Assembly: GCA_045603485.1 (NCBI GenBank)
Contig: JAZUMF010000117.1
Location: forward strand, 26,014-90,013
Length of the DNA: 64,000 nt
Direction of reading: 5' to 3'
DNA from: RGIG5952 sp045603485
GTDB taxonomy: Bacteria; Verrucomicrobiota; Kiritimatiellia; RFP12; JAAYLN01
In this document: piece by piece, positions 34,094 through 43,158 of the stretch
How the letters are laid out: each line of letters opens with the position of its first letter
Numbering within the stretch: the stretch's first letter is position 1
Translations under genes and position numbers: made by a program
The notes under the pieces: generated by a model
Told to the model about the DNA's origin: nothing
Databases searched by the model: none
What the model saw: the letters and a program-made list of their open reading frames with translations, nothing else

Positions 34094-34717
34094 TTACAAT
34101 GCACCAGCGGCTTTCATTAAAAGATATTGCCGCTTCCATTCTCCGGATAGAACAGTGTTGTAAAAGTTGATGGATTCGGTGTCACCTCTTTTTATTGCAT
34201 AACTTCTCATGCGTATAATTATATTACTGACAATCGGACTTTCATAATTCAACGGCAATTGCGATTCCATTGGCGTCCCGTATGGCCCCGATAAAAATTC
34301 GATTGATTCCCAATAATTTGTTCCGGGCACGGGAGCTGTTTCGCAAAAAGTTAAAAATCTGTCGATAAAATTGGTATAGTTATTGTATCCTGAATATCCT
34401 ACTGCGCTCAGTGTCGTAAATCTGACCATTTCATTCGTCTGATAGGTATGCCAGTCAGACGCAATCGCTCCGTAATTATTTGAGACGACATTAACAATAA
34501 GCTTGAAGCGTTGCATTTCATCATCAAAAAGTTCGAATCGTATGCCACCCCCGCGCACACCAAAAAATCTTGATTTTGCAGGATGAGGACTTCCGTGGAG
34601 CCGAAATCCGTCATACAAATTTATGGTCTGATAATAAATATTTGATACTAACGCTGATTGAGCAAAAAAACTGCTGCCAATAACGCAACAACATACCAGC
34701 AAAATTACTTTTTTCAT
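34094..34717 (-). CDS. Secreted protein of unknown function
   Basis: A 207-residue protein with a clear signal peptide (MKKVILLVCCCVIGSSFFAQS, cleaved near QSA). I recognise no family. The mature part is rich in Tyr, Asn and Phe, with FFGVRGGGIRFELFDDEMQRF and WHTYQTNEMVRFTTL. GAGGAG lies 4 nt before the ATG at 34717, and an extended -10 (TGATATTAT, 34742-34734 on the minus strand) gives it its own promoter. It is bracketed by two copies of the pbpC 3' end, so it may have been inserted there. Confidence 0.7.
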   Translation of the reverse strand: MKKVILLVCCCVIGSSFFAQSALVSNIYYQTINLYDGFRLHGSPHPAKSRFFGVRGGGIRFELFDDEMQRFKLIVNVVSNNYGAIASDWHTYQTNEMVRFTTLSAVGYSGYNNYTNFIDRFLTFCETAPVPGTNYWESIEFLSGPYGTPMESQLPLNYESPIVSNIIIRMRSYAIKRGDTESINFYNTVLSGEWKRQYLLMKAAGAL

Positions 34718-34733
34718 GTCACTCCTCATGTAC

Positions 34734-34742
34734 ATAATATCA
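34734..34742 (-). promoter_or_regulatory. Extended -10 of the secreted unknown gene
   Basis: TGATATTAT on the minus strand, 16 nt upstream of the ATG at 34717, with GAGGAG in the short leader. Confidence 0.45.
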
Positions 34743-34847
34743 CAATTTTTAATGATAATGAAATAGTTTTGGATAAACTTTGCAACGCCGATTTCTATGA
34801 TGTTTTGTTACATTGTTTTCTCAATTTTACTTTTGCACAGTCGCACT

Positions 34848-36941
34848 TTACATCACAACTATCGTAACTTCTGCTGGCGTTTTTTGCGGATCTAACGGTA
34901 CGGCGGTTATAGTATGTTTACCAACTGGAAAGTTATACGATTTTGTATTTTGCTCTAATGGATTTCCATCTATAAACCAGACGACATCGTTATGGCTAGA
35001 TCTCAGTAGGAGAGTTACAGATGTTTCTTCACCGTTTCTATGGTAAACCTTTGGCGCAGGGGATAAAATCACAACCTTGCCGACGGTTGTATTGCAGGGG
35101 ACGCAAGGGTTTAGCGGAATGTTTTTCAAAGCCCTTCCGTTCGATTTTTCTTTGCAGCCGCTTGTTGCTAAAAGCCCCGATTCTTTGCAGAGCTCTACGC
35201 GTTCAGAGTAGTCATTACGCTCAAGCCAGAAGGGTGGTTTCTCTTTAGCGTAAAGCATTTGGAATATTTCGCCGACAACAGGAGCGGCAACTTTTGCGCC
35301 AATTAAACTTGATGAGCGTTCTCCGTTTTTATTCCCGAACCAAACCCCAAGAACATAATCGGTTGTGTAGCCTACACACCACGCATCGCAGTTGTTGTTT
35401 GATGTGCCTGTTTTCCAGGCTATCGAATGCGATGTGCCCGGTAACGGGTTGCTTCTTAATATTTCTGCTAGCATAGCTCTTGCGGAATCGTTGATGGGGC
35501 CATTTATTTCAGGGATAATTCTTTGATATGCCTTTACGATATCGTAGAGCCGATATCCGGCAGTTCCCAACGCCAGCGAAAGTCCATTTGTCTTGACTTG
35601 GTCGTCAGTTGCCAGACCAAGCGAAGAAAGGGTTCTGTTTATCCGTGCTTCACCAAGGTGTGACAAAAGGCGTATTACCGGGGTATTATACGAATTTGAC
35701 AGCGCTTCAAAGACTGGCACTCTGCCTCTGAATTTTCCGTCAAAATTTTTTGGCTTATATCCGGCATATCTTACCGGCGCATCAAGCAATGTCGTGTCGC
35801 TTACGATATAACCGGCGCAAAGAGCTTCATAATAAATGAAGGGCTTTATGAGAGAGCCTGCACTTCTGATTGACTTTACGACATCGACTTGTCCGCCATC
35901 TGGTGACTTAAAATCTAAAGTTCCGACATAGGCTATAGTATCTCCGCTCTTAGCATCAATAAGAAAAGCGGCTGCATCTCTGACATCGGGAAGCGTGTTG
36001 ACTTTTTTTGAGAGGATGTTACGGATGCGGTCTGTGATTCTTGAGTCAATAGTCAATATTTGAGTTTGAGGATCCCCGTGAACAAACGGCTTGTCCGTAT
36101 CAATTATAAAGCCGAGCTCGCGGGCCTCGCTTGCCTTTTCAAAATCGGCAGGCTCATCAAAATTTCGATATGGCAATCTCTCGTGATAAAATATCCTATC
36201 TGCCTCTTCTCTCGTCATGTATCCTTCACGCACCTGAGAATCCAATACTCTGCTTTGCCTGACCTTTGCCAAATCAGGATGCCTGTCTGGCCGAAAGCGG
36301 TTAGGCAATTGCGGAATGCCGCAAAGCACGCTTGCTTCGACTATTGTTAAATCTCCTGGTGTTTTTCCGAAGTAATATCTTGACGCGGCACCTAACCCAT
36401 AAATTGAGCCTCCATACGGAACATTGTTGAAGTAGGCCTCCAAAATTTCCCGTTTGGAATGAAGACGCTCCATCTTTCTTGCTTTAGCCGCCTGAAGAAA
36501 TTTCTCCCCTAATTTACGCCTTCTTCCCAAATAATCCATCGCCGCAACTTGCATGCTGATAGTAGAGGCTCCTGACAGTACGCGCCCGGCGATGAGATTT
36601 TGAGTAAAGGCTCTTGCGATAGCTATATAGTCAACGCCGTGATGGTGAAAAAACCGTTCATCTTCGGTGTTTATCATAAACGAGACCACATCGTCAGGTA
36701 TATCATCAAGCGACACATCGAATCGCCATTCGTAATTCCATGTGCGTTCATAATACAGCGGAATCCCGTTTCTGTCACACCAAATTCTAACAGGTGTACG
36801 CTTATAGACTTTAGGTAGTGGGTCGTCTACAAAATATGGCGCCAAAAGCCAAGCTGCCGCCACACAAATTATCAGTGTGGCGACAGTAATTCCGACATAA
36901 CGGAAAGTGCGATATATACGCTTCCTGTTACCTTGTTTCAT
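34848..36941 (-). CDS. pbpC: Penicillin-binding protein 1C
   Basis: A 697-residue bifunctional murein synthase. An N-terminal membrane helix (~13-35) is followed by a GT51 glycosyltransferase domain with NTEDERFFHHHGVD (catalytic Glu), GASTISMQ and GRRRKLGEKF. The transpeptidase domain has SAGSLIKPF (SxxK), SNSYNTP (SxN) and WKTGTS (KTG), and a C-terminal BiPBP domain ends the protein. It works in the periplasm. It overlaps the alpha-2-macroglobulin gene by one base, the well-known pbpC-A2M pairing in Gram-negatives. Confidence 0.95.
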   Translation of the reverse strand: MKQGNRKRIYRTFRYVGITVATLIICVAAAWLLAPYFVDDPLPKVYKRTPVRIWCDRNGIPLYYERTWNYEWRFDVSLDDIPDDVVSFMINTEDERFFHHHGVDYIAIARAFTQNLIAGRVLSGASTISMQVAAMDYLGRRRKLGEKFLQAAKARKMERLHSKREILEAYFNNVPYGGSIYGLGAASRYYFGKTPGDLTIVEASVLCGIPQLPNRFRPDRHPDLAKVRQSRVLDSQVREGYMTREEADRIFYHERLPYRNFDEPADFEKASEARELGFIIDTDKPFVHGDPQTQILTIDSRITDRIRNILSKKVNTLPDVRDAAAFLIDAKSGDTIAYVGTLDFKSPDGGQVDVVKSIRSAGSLIKPFIYYEALCAGYIVSDTTLLDAPVRYAGYKPKNFDGKFRGRVPVFEALSNSYNTPVIRLLSHLGEARINRTLSSLGLATDDQVKTNGLSLALGTAGYRLYDIVKAYQRIIPEINGPINDSARAMLAEILRSNPLPGTSHSIAWKTGTSNNNCDAWCVGYTTDYVLGVWFGNKNGERSSSLIGAKVAAPVVGEIFQMLYAKEKPPFWLERNDYSERVELCKESGLLATSGCKEKSNGRALKNIPLNPCVPCNTTVGKVVILSPAPKVYHRNGEETSVTLLLRSSHNDVVWFIDGNPLEQNTKSYNFPVGKHTITAVPLDPQKTPAEVTIVVM

Positions 36942-39900
36942 TACTCGATAACTATAGTCTTGCCGGGAATATAGTCACCGCGGAGGTCCGGGTTGTACAT
37001 ATCCTCAATTATGATTTGAGGTATTGTGTATACGCCGGGTGTGACGGCACGAAGTGTGTAAGTGATCGTGGATGGGGTGTCTTTGTCAGCCTTTGGAAGG
37101 TATCCGAACCACAGCCACCTGTCATCGCGGATTTCAGATGATCCATGCAATTTACTGTTGTTAGAGAGATTTGCATTAGGGATGACACTGGAGCGCGTAG
37201 CCAAGGTCACATCCTCAAGTTCAAAGCCTCCAGGCACCAAATCAACAAGAACCGTTCTGTCAATATCCACTGGAGAGGCGATATTGACAACAACCGTTAT
37301 AAGGCTTCCAGATGCAACCTTTGAAATGGGATTGCCATCATCATCTACATACGATTTTGAGATTGAAATCATATTGTTCCTCTTAATCGGTTTTTTAGGA
37401 ATACCGGCAGTTTCAACCTTGGCGAAGAGCATATCCTTTGAACGAATCTGAATCAAGTCGTCAATTTTCCTTTCAACGACAAATGGCTTTTGAGAAACAT
37501 TAAACTCTTTTTCAACTGTTCCAACTTTAACAGTTCCCGTTGCATTGCCGATTTCAAGCATTTGAGCGAATGATGCAAGACCCAGTACAGACCAGCTGTT
37601 GTCCCTCGTTGTACCCCAAGCGGAGCCGTCGTCACGGAGAGAGTTGTTCAAGATCGCGATGATTGGTGTAAGCTTGGCATAATCGCGATACCCCGCCTTG
37701 GCAGCCATAAAGAGGGCCATGCCGAGGTTTTTGATACGGTCCCAATCCGATTCGGTCTCCCATGCCCGCGATGCTATTGCCTTTTCAAATATTGCAATAC
37801 CCTCTGAAGCATATCCAAACCTCATCATTGCAGCAGAGACAACCAATGCCGCAAAATCATCATCGCCTTGCGATATCACATTAAGGGCATTGATAATAAA
37901 GCTGCTGTCGCCGTTTACCGCGAGAGCATAAACGGCATATGCTCTATCCATGCGGTTTTCGGGAGCGGCATTGGCAGCAACATCTCTTAGCCACGACCTC
38001 TGAAGGTTGCGGAATCTATTGTCAATCTTGAGAAGCCCCATCCTTTCAGCCTCAAAGATGAAGTGGTTCGCGAAGATTGAACCGTAAATCCACGGTGAAC
38101 GACCGTTGGGCCACATCGCAAAGGAGCCATCACCGCATTGCATCTGCATAATCAGGGCAAAGGCCTCCTTGACTTTAAGATTTGCCTGAGCGTCAAGTGT
38201 TTCATCTATAACGCCAAGCTTCAAAAGGTCACCTGCGACAAGAAAGGGGAAGGCCGCCGATGTGGTCTGCTCCAGACACCCGTAGGGATACTCGGCAAGC
38301 CACTCAAGCGATTCTGAGATTGCGAGCAGCGGCATTGAGGAGAGTTCTACTTTAGAGAGTGTATTGCTATGCCAATCGTCGGCAAGCGAAGCTAAATCCA
38401 AGACGCCATTCGTAAGTGCCAGATACTCAACAGATGTCACAGTAGCCATTTGAGGACGAACGGTAATAAAGACCTTCTCCTCCACAACGCTATTTCCAAG
38501 TGTAAGCTTAAATGAGATTATCTTATCACCTTGAGCTTCATTCGCAATCGCCATCTCAAAGTCTTCAATGGTGGACGCGCCCTTTGCGAGACGCCCATTG
38601 CGCTTTAAAATAGTTTTGCCATCAGAAGAAAGACCATCAGGTAAAGCGACCTCAAGTGTCCACTCGCCCTCATCCGTCTCATGGTTGAAAATTGTCGATG
38701 TAAGCTTAAAGCGGTCACCGCCGACTGCAAAGCGGGGAGCAGACGGTACTACAGATATCTTATTTCGAAGAATAATCGTCTCCTCGGTTGAGCCGACAGC
38801 GGAATCATTTGCCGCTACGGCTGTAAGACGCAGCGCGCCAAGATGTTCGGGGAAGGTTACATCTACGGTAGCAACACCATTGGTTGAAACATAGATCGGG
38901 GGTAGGGTAAACCGCGCCGTCTCCTTTTGCTTTACAATCGAGTCACGCCTTTTGGAAGGTGCCATTAACGCAAGGTCACCGCCAAAAGTGCCATCGGGTA
39001 AAAGCTTTAACTCAGGATAGATTAAATGGAAGTAGTCAAAAAATGAAAACGGTAAACCAAAGTCGCGATCATAGAAGTGCTTATAAGCATTAACAACATG
39101 GAAGTTGCTCATTGCAGCCACGCCCTCATCGATGGCGCCAATCTTAACAACGCCAGAGACCGGTTCGCCATTTCTGTTTTTAAGCGTAACCTTAACCTTG
39201 GCAGTTTCACGGGGAAGAACCTTCTCAGGAAAATCAAGGGCTACATTAAGAAGTCTGGATTGAGTTGAATCGATCTTGAGCTTGGCAGTGCCGACAAGTC
39301 GACGCATTGTACCGTTCGCACCATCAGAAACCAAAGTGACGAATATGTTGTAGCAGCCAGCGATAATATCCGACGGAATCTGCAAAGATATTACATTCTT
39401 TCCGGCTACAACCTCTTGCGTCAAATAGTCGTTTATGCCATTAACTCCCGCGACAACCAGCAGGCTGCCTGAATTAGGCGCATAAAACGAAACCTCAGCC
39501 TTATCGCCAGGCTTAAAAGATGGCGCAAGCGGTGTCAGTATCAGATCGGCGATATTCTGAGTACGCTCGCTGCTTTCTCCTTCCCAATGCCAAAATTCAA
39601 TTGTAGAGACTGTATTGTTATCGCCCTTGACTGTAAGAATATACTGCCCTGCCGGAAGCTCATTGGATGCATACTCAATAGACCCGGTATAGGAGCAGGG
39701 GCTTTCAACTGCAATCTTCAAGGTTCTGGATAACTCATCAAGCTTTACCAGCTCCTCACGCCAATCAACATCTATTTTACTCTGAGAATAGTTAGATACC
39801 AGATGCCGCTTCCATTCCTTACGGGCAAGAGAGACCGATATCTCATTAAACGGCAATGTCGAGTTTGTCGTATTATAAACGGCCGGCAATAGAGTAACAT

Positions 39901-41812
39901 CGAACGACACCTTGTCGTCGGTGGTTTTACCCTCACGAAGTCCCAAATACCAGTCACTCTCAAAATATGTAACCGTATCGCTGGCAGAAACTGTTCGTCC
40001 GCCAGGTTCTTGAACATCAGCTAAAGCCGTAAGAGCCACCGGATAAGACGTACCGGAAACCGAGTTCTCCTTTAAGCTGGAGTAAGTGTAGGAAAACTTG
40101 CCGTTTTCAAGTTCAGGCTCAACCTTTAGCATTTTCTGTTTGAAAGGCAGATTAGTGCCGACTGTCCAACCTCGCCAATGGCGAGGTTTTTTAGCGCGGT
40201 TGACGATAAATGTAATTTTGCAGTCTCCGTTAGCCACAGGCTCGCCAAAGTAATAATCGGCATTACCAATAAATTCAACCTTATTGTCAAAACCCACAAC
40301 CTCATCAACTGATGACTTAAGTCCTACCGCAAATCGGTCAGGAACATAAGCTGCAATATACATCGGCATAGAGTGCAGTTGTGAAGAGCCAACCTTACAG
40401 TAAACCATCCATTCGCCGACAGCCGCATCAACCGGCACCTTCCAAGATGTCGATGCCAAGCCATGGTCGTCCGTCACAAGACGCCTAGATTCAATCAAGT
40501 TGTAATTGGCATCATAAAGTGAAAGTTCGACAGGGGCGCGAGTCATAGCCTTTGAACCGTCTTTTGCGGCAGTCCGCACCAAAACGGAAGATTCAAATGT
40601 TTCGCCCGGGCGACAAAGCTCGCGCTCTGAAAATACGAGAGCTGATGGTCCATTGTAAGACTTAAAAGAGTTAGACGCTTCCTTCAGATTGGTACAATCA
40701 AAATCAATATAAGTAAAGTCGTCTTCAGTCCTGACTTCAACACCGACGATCTTTTCATTGCCGTCATATTTAAAACGGGGATCCGGCTTAATAATTGCAA
40801 GACCGCGGGAGTCGGTAGTGGCCGTGCCGGCAATCTGATGCGTCTTCGTATATGCAACAACCTTCGCGCCGGAAACGGCTTTTGCATCGCTAAAACCCGT
40901 TACAAAAACCAATAAACGGGAATTAACGCCGGGCTCAGTGAAAACCTGCGGCGCTAAATCTGTAAGAGCAAAGGTAAACTCGTCTCTGGCATTAGTTTTT
41001 TTATCAAAGAGTTCAACTTTATAGAAGCCCTTGTTGAAATTAGTCATAAACTGAGATAAGTCAAGCATGCTGTGAAGCATCAGATCTTTTGGACCGGTGA
41101 TTTTTGCATGTCCTTTTACAATAAGGGCACTCTTTTGAAAAATCATTGCCCAATTCGACCAAAAGACGCTGCTGAAACCATAGATGGGAAGATTTGAATC
41201 GTATGCTTTAAAAATCGAAACTTCATATTCTTCAACTCCAAGAGATGAAATCGGAAATTTAATTCCATCTCGTGACGCAGGATAGAAAAGTCCGTTGTTT
41301 ATCGCCCTCAAGATAGGTATAGCCTTTGCGGTTTTATAAGACCGCTCAATTTCCGATGAAAGTTTCAAGCCGCTATCTGTAGCCCAACCGCTGGCAAATG
41401 TGAAGGTATATGAGGTGTCAGCCTTAAAATCGCCATCAAGCCTGACACGGCCATTGCCGAAAACTTTCCATGAGAAATTCTTTACCTCAGGAGAAACCTT
41501 AATTGCCACACCATTTGTCGGAGGTAAAAGATTTTCCTCAACAGGACAAAAGTTGGCAACCAGATATGAGTCGTAATATGTATCAGACTTTTGTATTGGT
41601 GTTACGGTTAATGGCACAGAGACTTTAGCCTTTGCGGCATCAAGTATGGCTGCATTTGCAGTCTCTTGTGAAATAGCTTGAGCCTCTGACCGTGAAATCG
41701 TATTCTGCTCATAGCGTCTTTGCTTCAAAAACAAAGAAAGAGTTGAAATTCCAAAAAATACCACCAACATGGAAAGTATTACAAGAACGGTTATAGTGCA
41801 TTTCTTTGACAT
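36941..41812 (-). CDS. Bacterial alpha-2-macroglobulin
   Basis: A 1623-residue periplasmic protease trap. An N-terminal anchor helix (residues ~7-28, no lipobox Cys) is followed by a series of macroglobulin domains. The thioester motif GCLEQTTS sits near residue 1177, so the Cys-Gln thioester is intact. The alpha-helical thioester domain (EWLAEYPYGC onward, MQCGDGSFAMWP) and a receptor-binding-like C-terminus complete it. It is thought to protect the envelope from host proteases by covalent trapping while PbpC repairs murein. A hairpin with a T-run and two TATAAT boxes precede it. E. coli YfhM is a lipoprotein; this one appears to be a membrane-anchored variant. Confidence 0.95.
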   Translation of the reverse strand: MSKKCTITVLVILSMLVVFFGISTLSLFLKQRRYEQNTISRSEAQAISQETANAAILDAAKAKVSVPLTVTPIQKSDTYYDSYLVANFCPVEENLLPPTNGVAIKVSPEVKNFSWKVFGNGRVRLDGDFKADTSYTFTFASGWATDSGLKLSSEIERSYKTAKAIPILRAINNGLFYPASRDGIKFPISSLGVEEYEVSIFKAYDSNLPIYGFSSVFWSNWAMIFQKSALIVKGHAKITGPKDLMLHSMLDLSQFMTNFNKGFYKVELFDKKTNARDEFTFALTDLAPQVFTEPGVNSRLLVFVTGFSDAKAVSGAKVVAYTKTHQIAGTATTDSRGLAIIKPDPRFKYDGNEKIVGVEVRTEDDFTYIDFDCTNLKEASNSFKSYNGPSALVFSERELCRPGETFESSVLVRTAAKDGSKAMTRAPVELSLYDANYNLIESRRLVTDDHGLASTSWKVPVDAAVGEWMVYCKVGSSQLHSMPMYIAAYVPDRFAVGLKSSVDEVVGFDNKVEFIGNADYYFGEPVANGDCKITFIVNRAKKPRHWRGWTVGTNLPFKQKMLKVEPELENGKFSYTYSSLKENSVSGTSYPVALTALADVQEPGGRTVSASDTVTYFESDWYLGLREGKTTDDKVSFDVTLLPAVYNTTNSTLPFNEISVSLARKEWKRHLVSNYSQSKIDVDWREELVKLDELSRTLKIAVESPCSYTGSIEYASNELPAGQYILTVKGDNNTVSTIEFWHWEGESSERTQNIADLILTPLAPSFKPGDKAEVSFYAPNSGSLLVVAGVNGINDYLTQEVVAGKNVISLQIPSDIIAGCYNIFVTLVSDGANGTMRRLVGTAKLKIDSTQSRLLNVALDFPEKVLPRETAKVKVTLKNRNGEPVSGVVKIGAIDEGVAAMSNFHVVNAYKHFYDRDFGLPFSFFDYFHLIYPELKLLPDGTFGGDLALMAPSKRRDSIVKQKETARFTLPPIYVSTNGVATVDVTFPEHLGALRLTAVAANDSAVGSTEETIILRNKISVVPSAPRFAVGGDRFKLTSTIFNHETDEGEWTLEVALPDGLSSDGKTILKRNGRLAKGASTIEDFEMAIANEAQGDKIISFKLTLGNSVVEEKVFITVRPQMATVTSVEYLALTNGVLDLASLADDWHSNTLSKVELSSMPLLAISESLEWLAEYPYGCLEQTTSAAFPFLVAGDLLKLGVIDETLDAQANLKVKEAFALIMQMQCGDGSFAMWPNGRSPWIYGSIFANHFIFEAERMGLLKIDNRFRNLQRSWLRDVAANAAPENRMDRAYAVYALAVNGDSSFIINALNVISQGDDDFAALVVSAAMMRFGYASEGIAIFEKAIASRAWETESDWDRIKNLGMALFMAAKAGYRDYAKLTPIIAILNNSLRDDGSAWGTTRDNSWSVLGLASFAQMLEIGNATGTVKVGTVEKEFNVSQKPFVVERKIDDLIQIRSKDMLFAKVETAGIPKKPIKRNNMISISKSYVDDDGNPISKVASGSLITVVVNIASPVDIDRTVLVDLVPGGFELEDVTLATRSSVIPNANLSNNSKLHGSSEIRDDRWLWFGYLPKADKDTPSTITYTLRAVTPGVYTIPQIIIEDMYNPDLRGDYIPGKTIVIE

Positions 41813-41844
41813 AGCAATTTTCCTAAAAATAAGTAAAGAACGAA

Positions 41845-41876
41845 AAAAAATAATCTAGACTTCAAACAAGTCTAGT
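41845..41876 (-). terminator. Hairpin plus T-run upstream of the A2M gene
   Basis: On the minus strand CTAGACTT pairs with AAGTCTAG (41875-41868 with 41862-41855) around GTTTG and is followed by ATTATTTTTTTT. It lies between the transposase-type gene and the A2M gene, downstream of two TATAAT boxes. It may end upstream transcription or act as an attenuator of the A2M-pbpC operon. Confidence 0.65.
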
Positions 41877-41897
41877 TTATATAAAAACTTTACCATT

Positions 41898-41912
41898 ATT
41901 ATAGATATTATA
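41898..41912 (-). promoter_or_regulatory. Two overlapping-spaced TATAAT boxes upstream of A2M
   Basis: TATAAT occurs at 41912-41907 and 41903-41898 on the minus strand. Either could initiate the A2M-pbpC transcript, placing the hairpin at 41845-41876 in its leader. Confidence 0.4.
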
Positions 41913-41957
41913 ATGATTTTTTTTGATGTTTTCAATAGAAAAAAATCGGCGCAGAGG

Positions 41958-42050
41958 CTGCGCCTGGCGAAACCCTATTGGGACTGCGCCTGGCGAAACC
42001 TGGGCTGCGGTTGGCGAAACCCTGTTGGATAGGCTGCGCCTGGCGGGACC
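41958..42050. repeat. Four degenerate copies of CTGCGCCTGGCGAAACC
   Basis: Copies start at 41958, 41984, 42005 and 42034 (spacings 26, 21, 29 nt). The third has GGTT in place of GCCT and the fourth ends GGGACC. They directly abut the 3' end of the RAYT-like gene, the position expected of REP-type sequences recognised by such enzymes. Confidence 0.8.
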
Positions 42051-42056
42051 AGCTTT

Positions 42057-43052
42057 CTAACGATGATGAAGAAGAGCTTGAGTAGTTGGTTTAGAGCCGA
42101 GGTAGCTGATCGCTTCGGAATCAATGCCGCAAATTTCAGCTCCAAGCGCATTTATCGCGAAGCAGCGTTCGCGCGTAAGGGGCTCTTTCTTCGTAATCGG
42201 CGCAAAGGGCGAGAGCATCAGGAGCTTCCCGTCGGCGCAGGCTGTGAAGTAATCACCTTGCGGTTTGAAATAGGGCCCGAAGCCGCGCGGAATTATCGCA
42301 ATAAGAGGCAGCGACGCTTCGCGCACGGCCTTGGCGACGGCTTGCTCGCCCGGCGAGATGCATCCGGATACCGCAACTCCACCGCGCTCTCCGTGAAGAA
42401 GAGCTTTTTCAACAATTGCCGCGATTTCGCTCTCGCTCGCTCTTCTCGAAACCTGGATAAGCATTTTATCGGTCGCGTCCAAGAGAAAGTGATTTCCTAC
42501 GGCATCACACCTTTTATCATTCGGGAGCGCGATCGAGCGCGTTACTTTGAAAAGTTCGGGATTTTGCATGACAGCCCAGCGTCTTTCGACATTTTGATGA
42601 ATGTAGGCTGCCTTTCTTTTAAGCTGACCTTTCGAAAAGAGAATCGTGTCGTAAAGGCCGGGGAACCAGAAGGTCGGCGAACCATCAAAGAGTATCGGAG
42701 TTTCAAGTGCGGCATTGGCCTTGGTGCATGCGATTTTGAAGCTGCGGATGATTTCTCCGAGAGGCGAATCAAGGCGCTTGTGAATCCTGATAATCCCATG
42801 GAAATGTTCGGGCATTACCGCATATTCGCAAGGCTCAACTTCGGGGAAGACGGAGCTGAGATTTCGCCAAGCTTCGGTAACTTTTTCACCGAGCGGAGAG
42901 AGGGTCATTTTACTGTCAATGATTTTGCCGAGAATGGGGCGGCGTTCTTTAACCGTAAGCGTAATCATATAAATCCATGGCTGGCAATAATCCCAACCCG
43001 GGAGGCGAATTCCAGATTTAAGATGACCATTTTTATCGCGGCGGCTTTTCAT
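42057..43052 (-). CDS. REP-associated tyrosine transposase-like protein with C-terminal Rossmann/SLOG-like domain
   Basis: A 331-residue fusion. Residues ~20-165 are a Y1-transposase (RAYT/TnpA_REP type): the HUH motif is HFH at 83-85 within MPEHFHGIIRI, the presumed catalytic Tyr is Y134 in LYDTILFS, and AAYIHQNVERRW follows as the usual YIxxNPxxW element. Residues ~195-310 form a Rossmann-like region, with GVAVSGCISPGEQAVAKA, IPRGFGPYFKPQG and DGKLLMLSPF, resembling SLOG/DprA-like nucleotide-binding folds. RAYTs nick and ligate single-stranded palindromic repeats; the second domain's role is unknown. The -10 (TGCTATAAT) ends 7 nt from the ATG. Confidence 0.8.
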   Translation of the reverse strand: MKSRRDKNGHLKSGIRLPGWDYCQPWIYMITLTVKERRPILGKIIDSKMTLSPLGEKVTEAWRNLSSVFPEVEPCEYAVMPEHFHGIIRIHKRLDSPLGEIIRSFKIACTKANAALETPILFDGSPTFWFPGLYDTILFSKGQLKRKAAYIHQNVERRWAVMQNPELFKVTRSIALPNDKRCDAVGNHFLLDATDKMLIQVSRRASESEIAAIVEKALLHGERGGVAVSGCISPGEQAVAKAVREASLPLIAIIPRGFGPYFKPQGDYFTACADGKLLMLSPFAPITKKEPLTRERCFAINALGAEICGIDSEAISYLGSKPTTQALLHHR

Positions 43053-43059
43053 GGCGATT

Positions 43060-43068
43060 ATTATAGCA
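43060..43068 (-). promoter_or_regulatory. Extended -10 of the RAYT-like gene, leaderless
   Basis: TGCTATAAT ends 7 nt before the ATG at 43052 with no Shine-Dalgarno, so transcription would begin at or beside the start codon. Confidence 0.55.
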
Positions 43069-43158
43069 AAAAAAAGTTGTTGTAGGTGAAATGAGTTTTT
43101 TATAAAATTATCTCAGTAAAAAGTTAAATTAACTGATTGGTAGATAAAGGAGGTCATG

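Noticed and set aside
42063..43085. 340-residue plus-strand frame opposite the RAYT-like gene
   Set aside because: It lacks family features, while the minus-strand frame has clear HUH and Tyr motifs.
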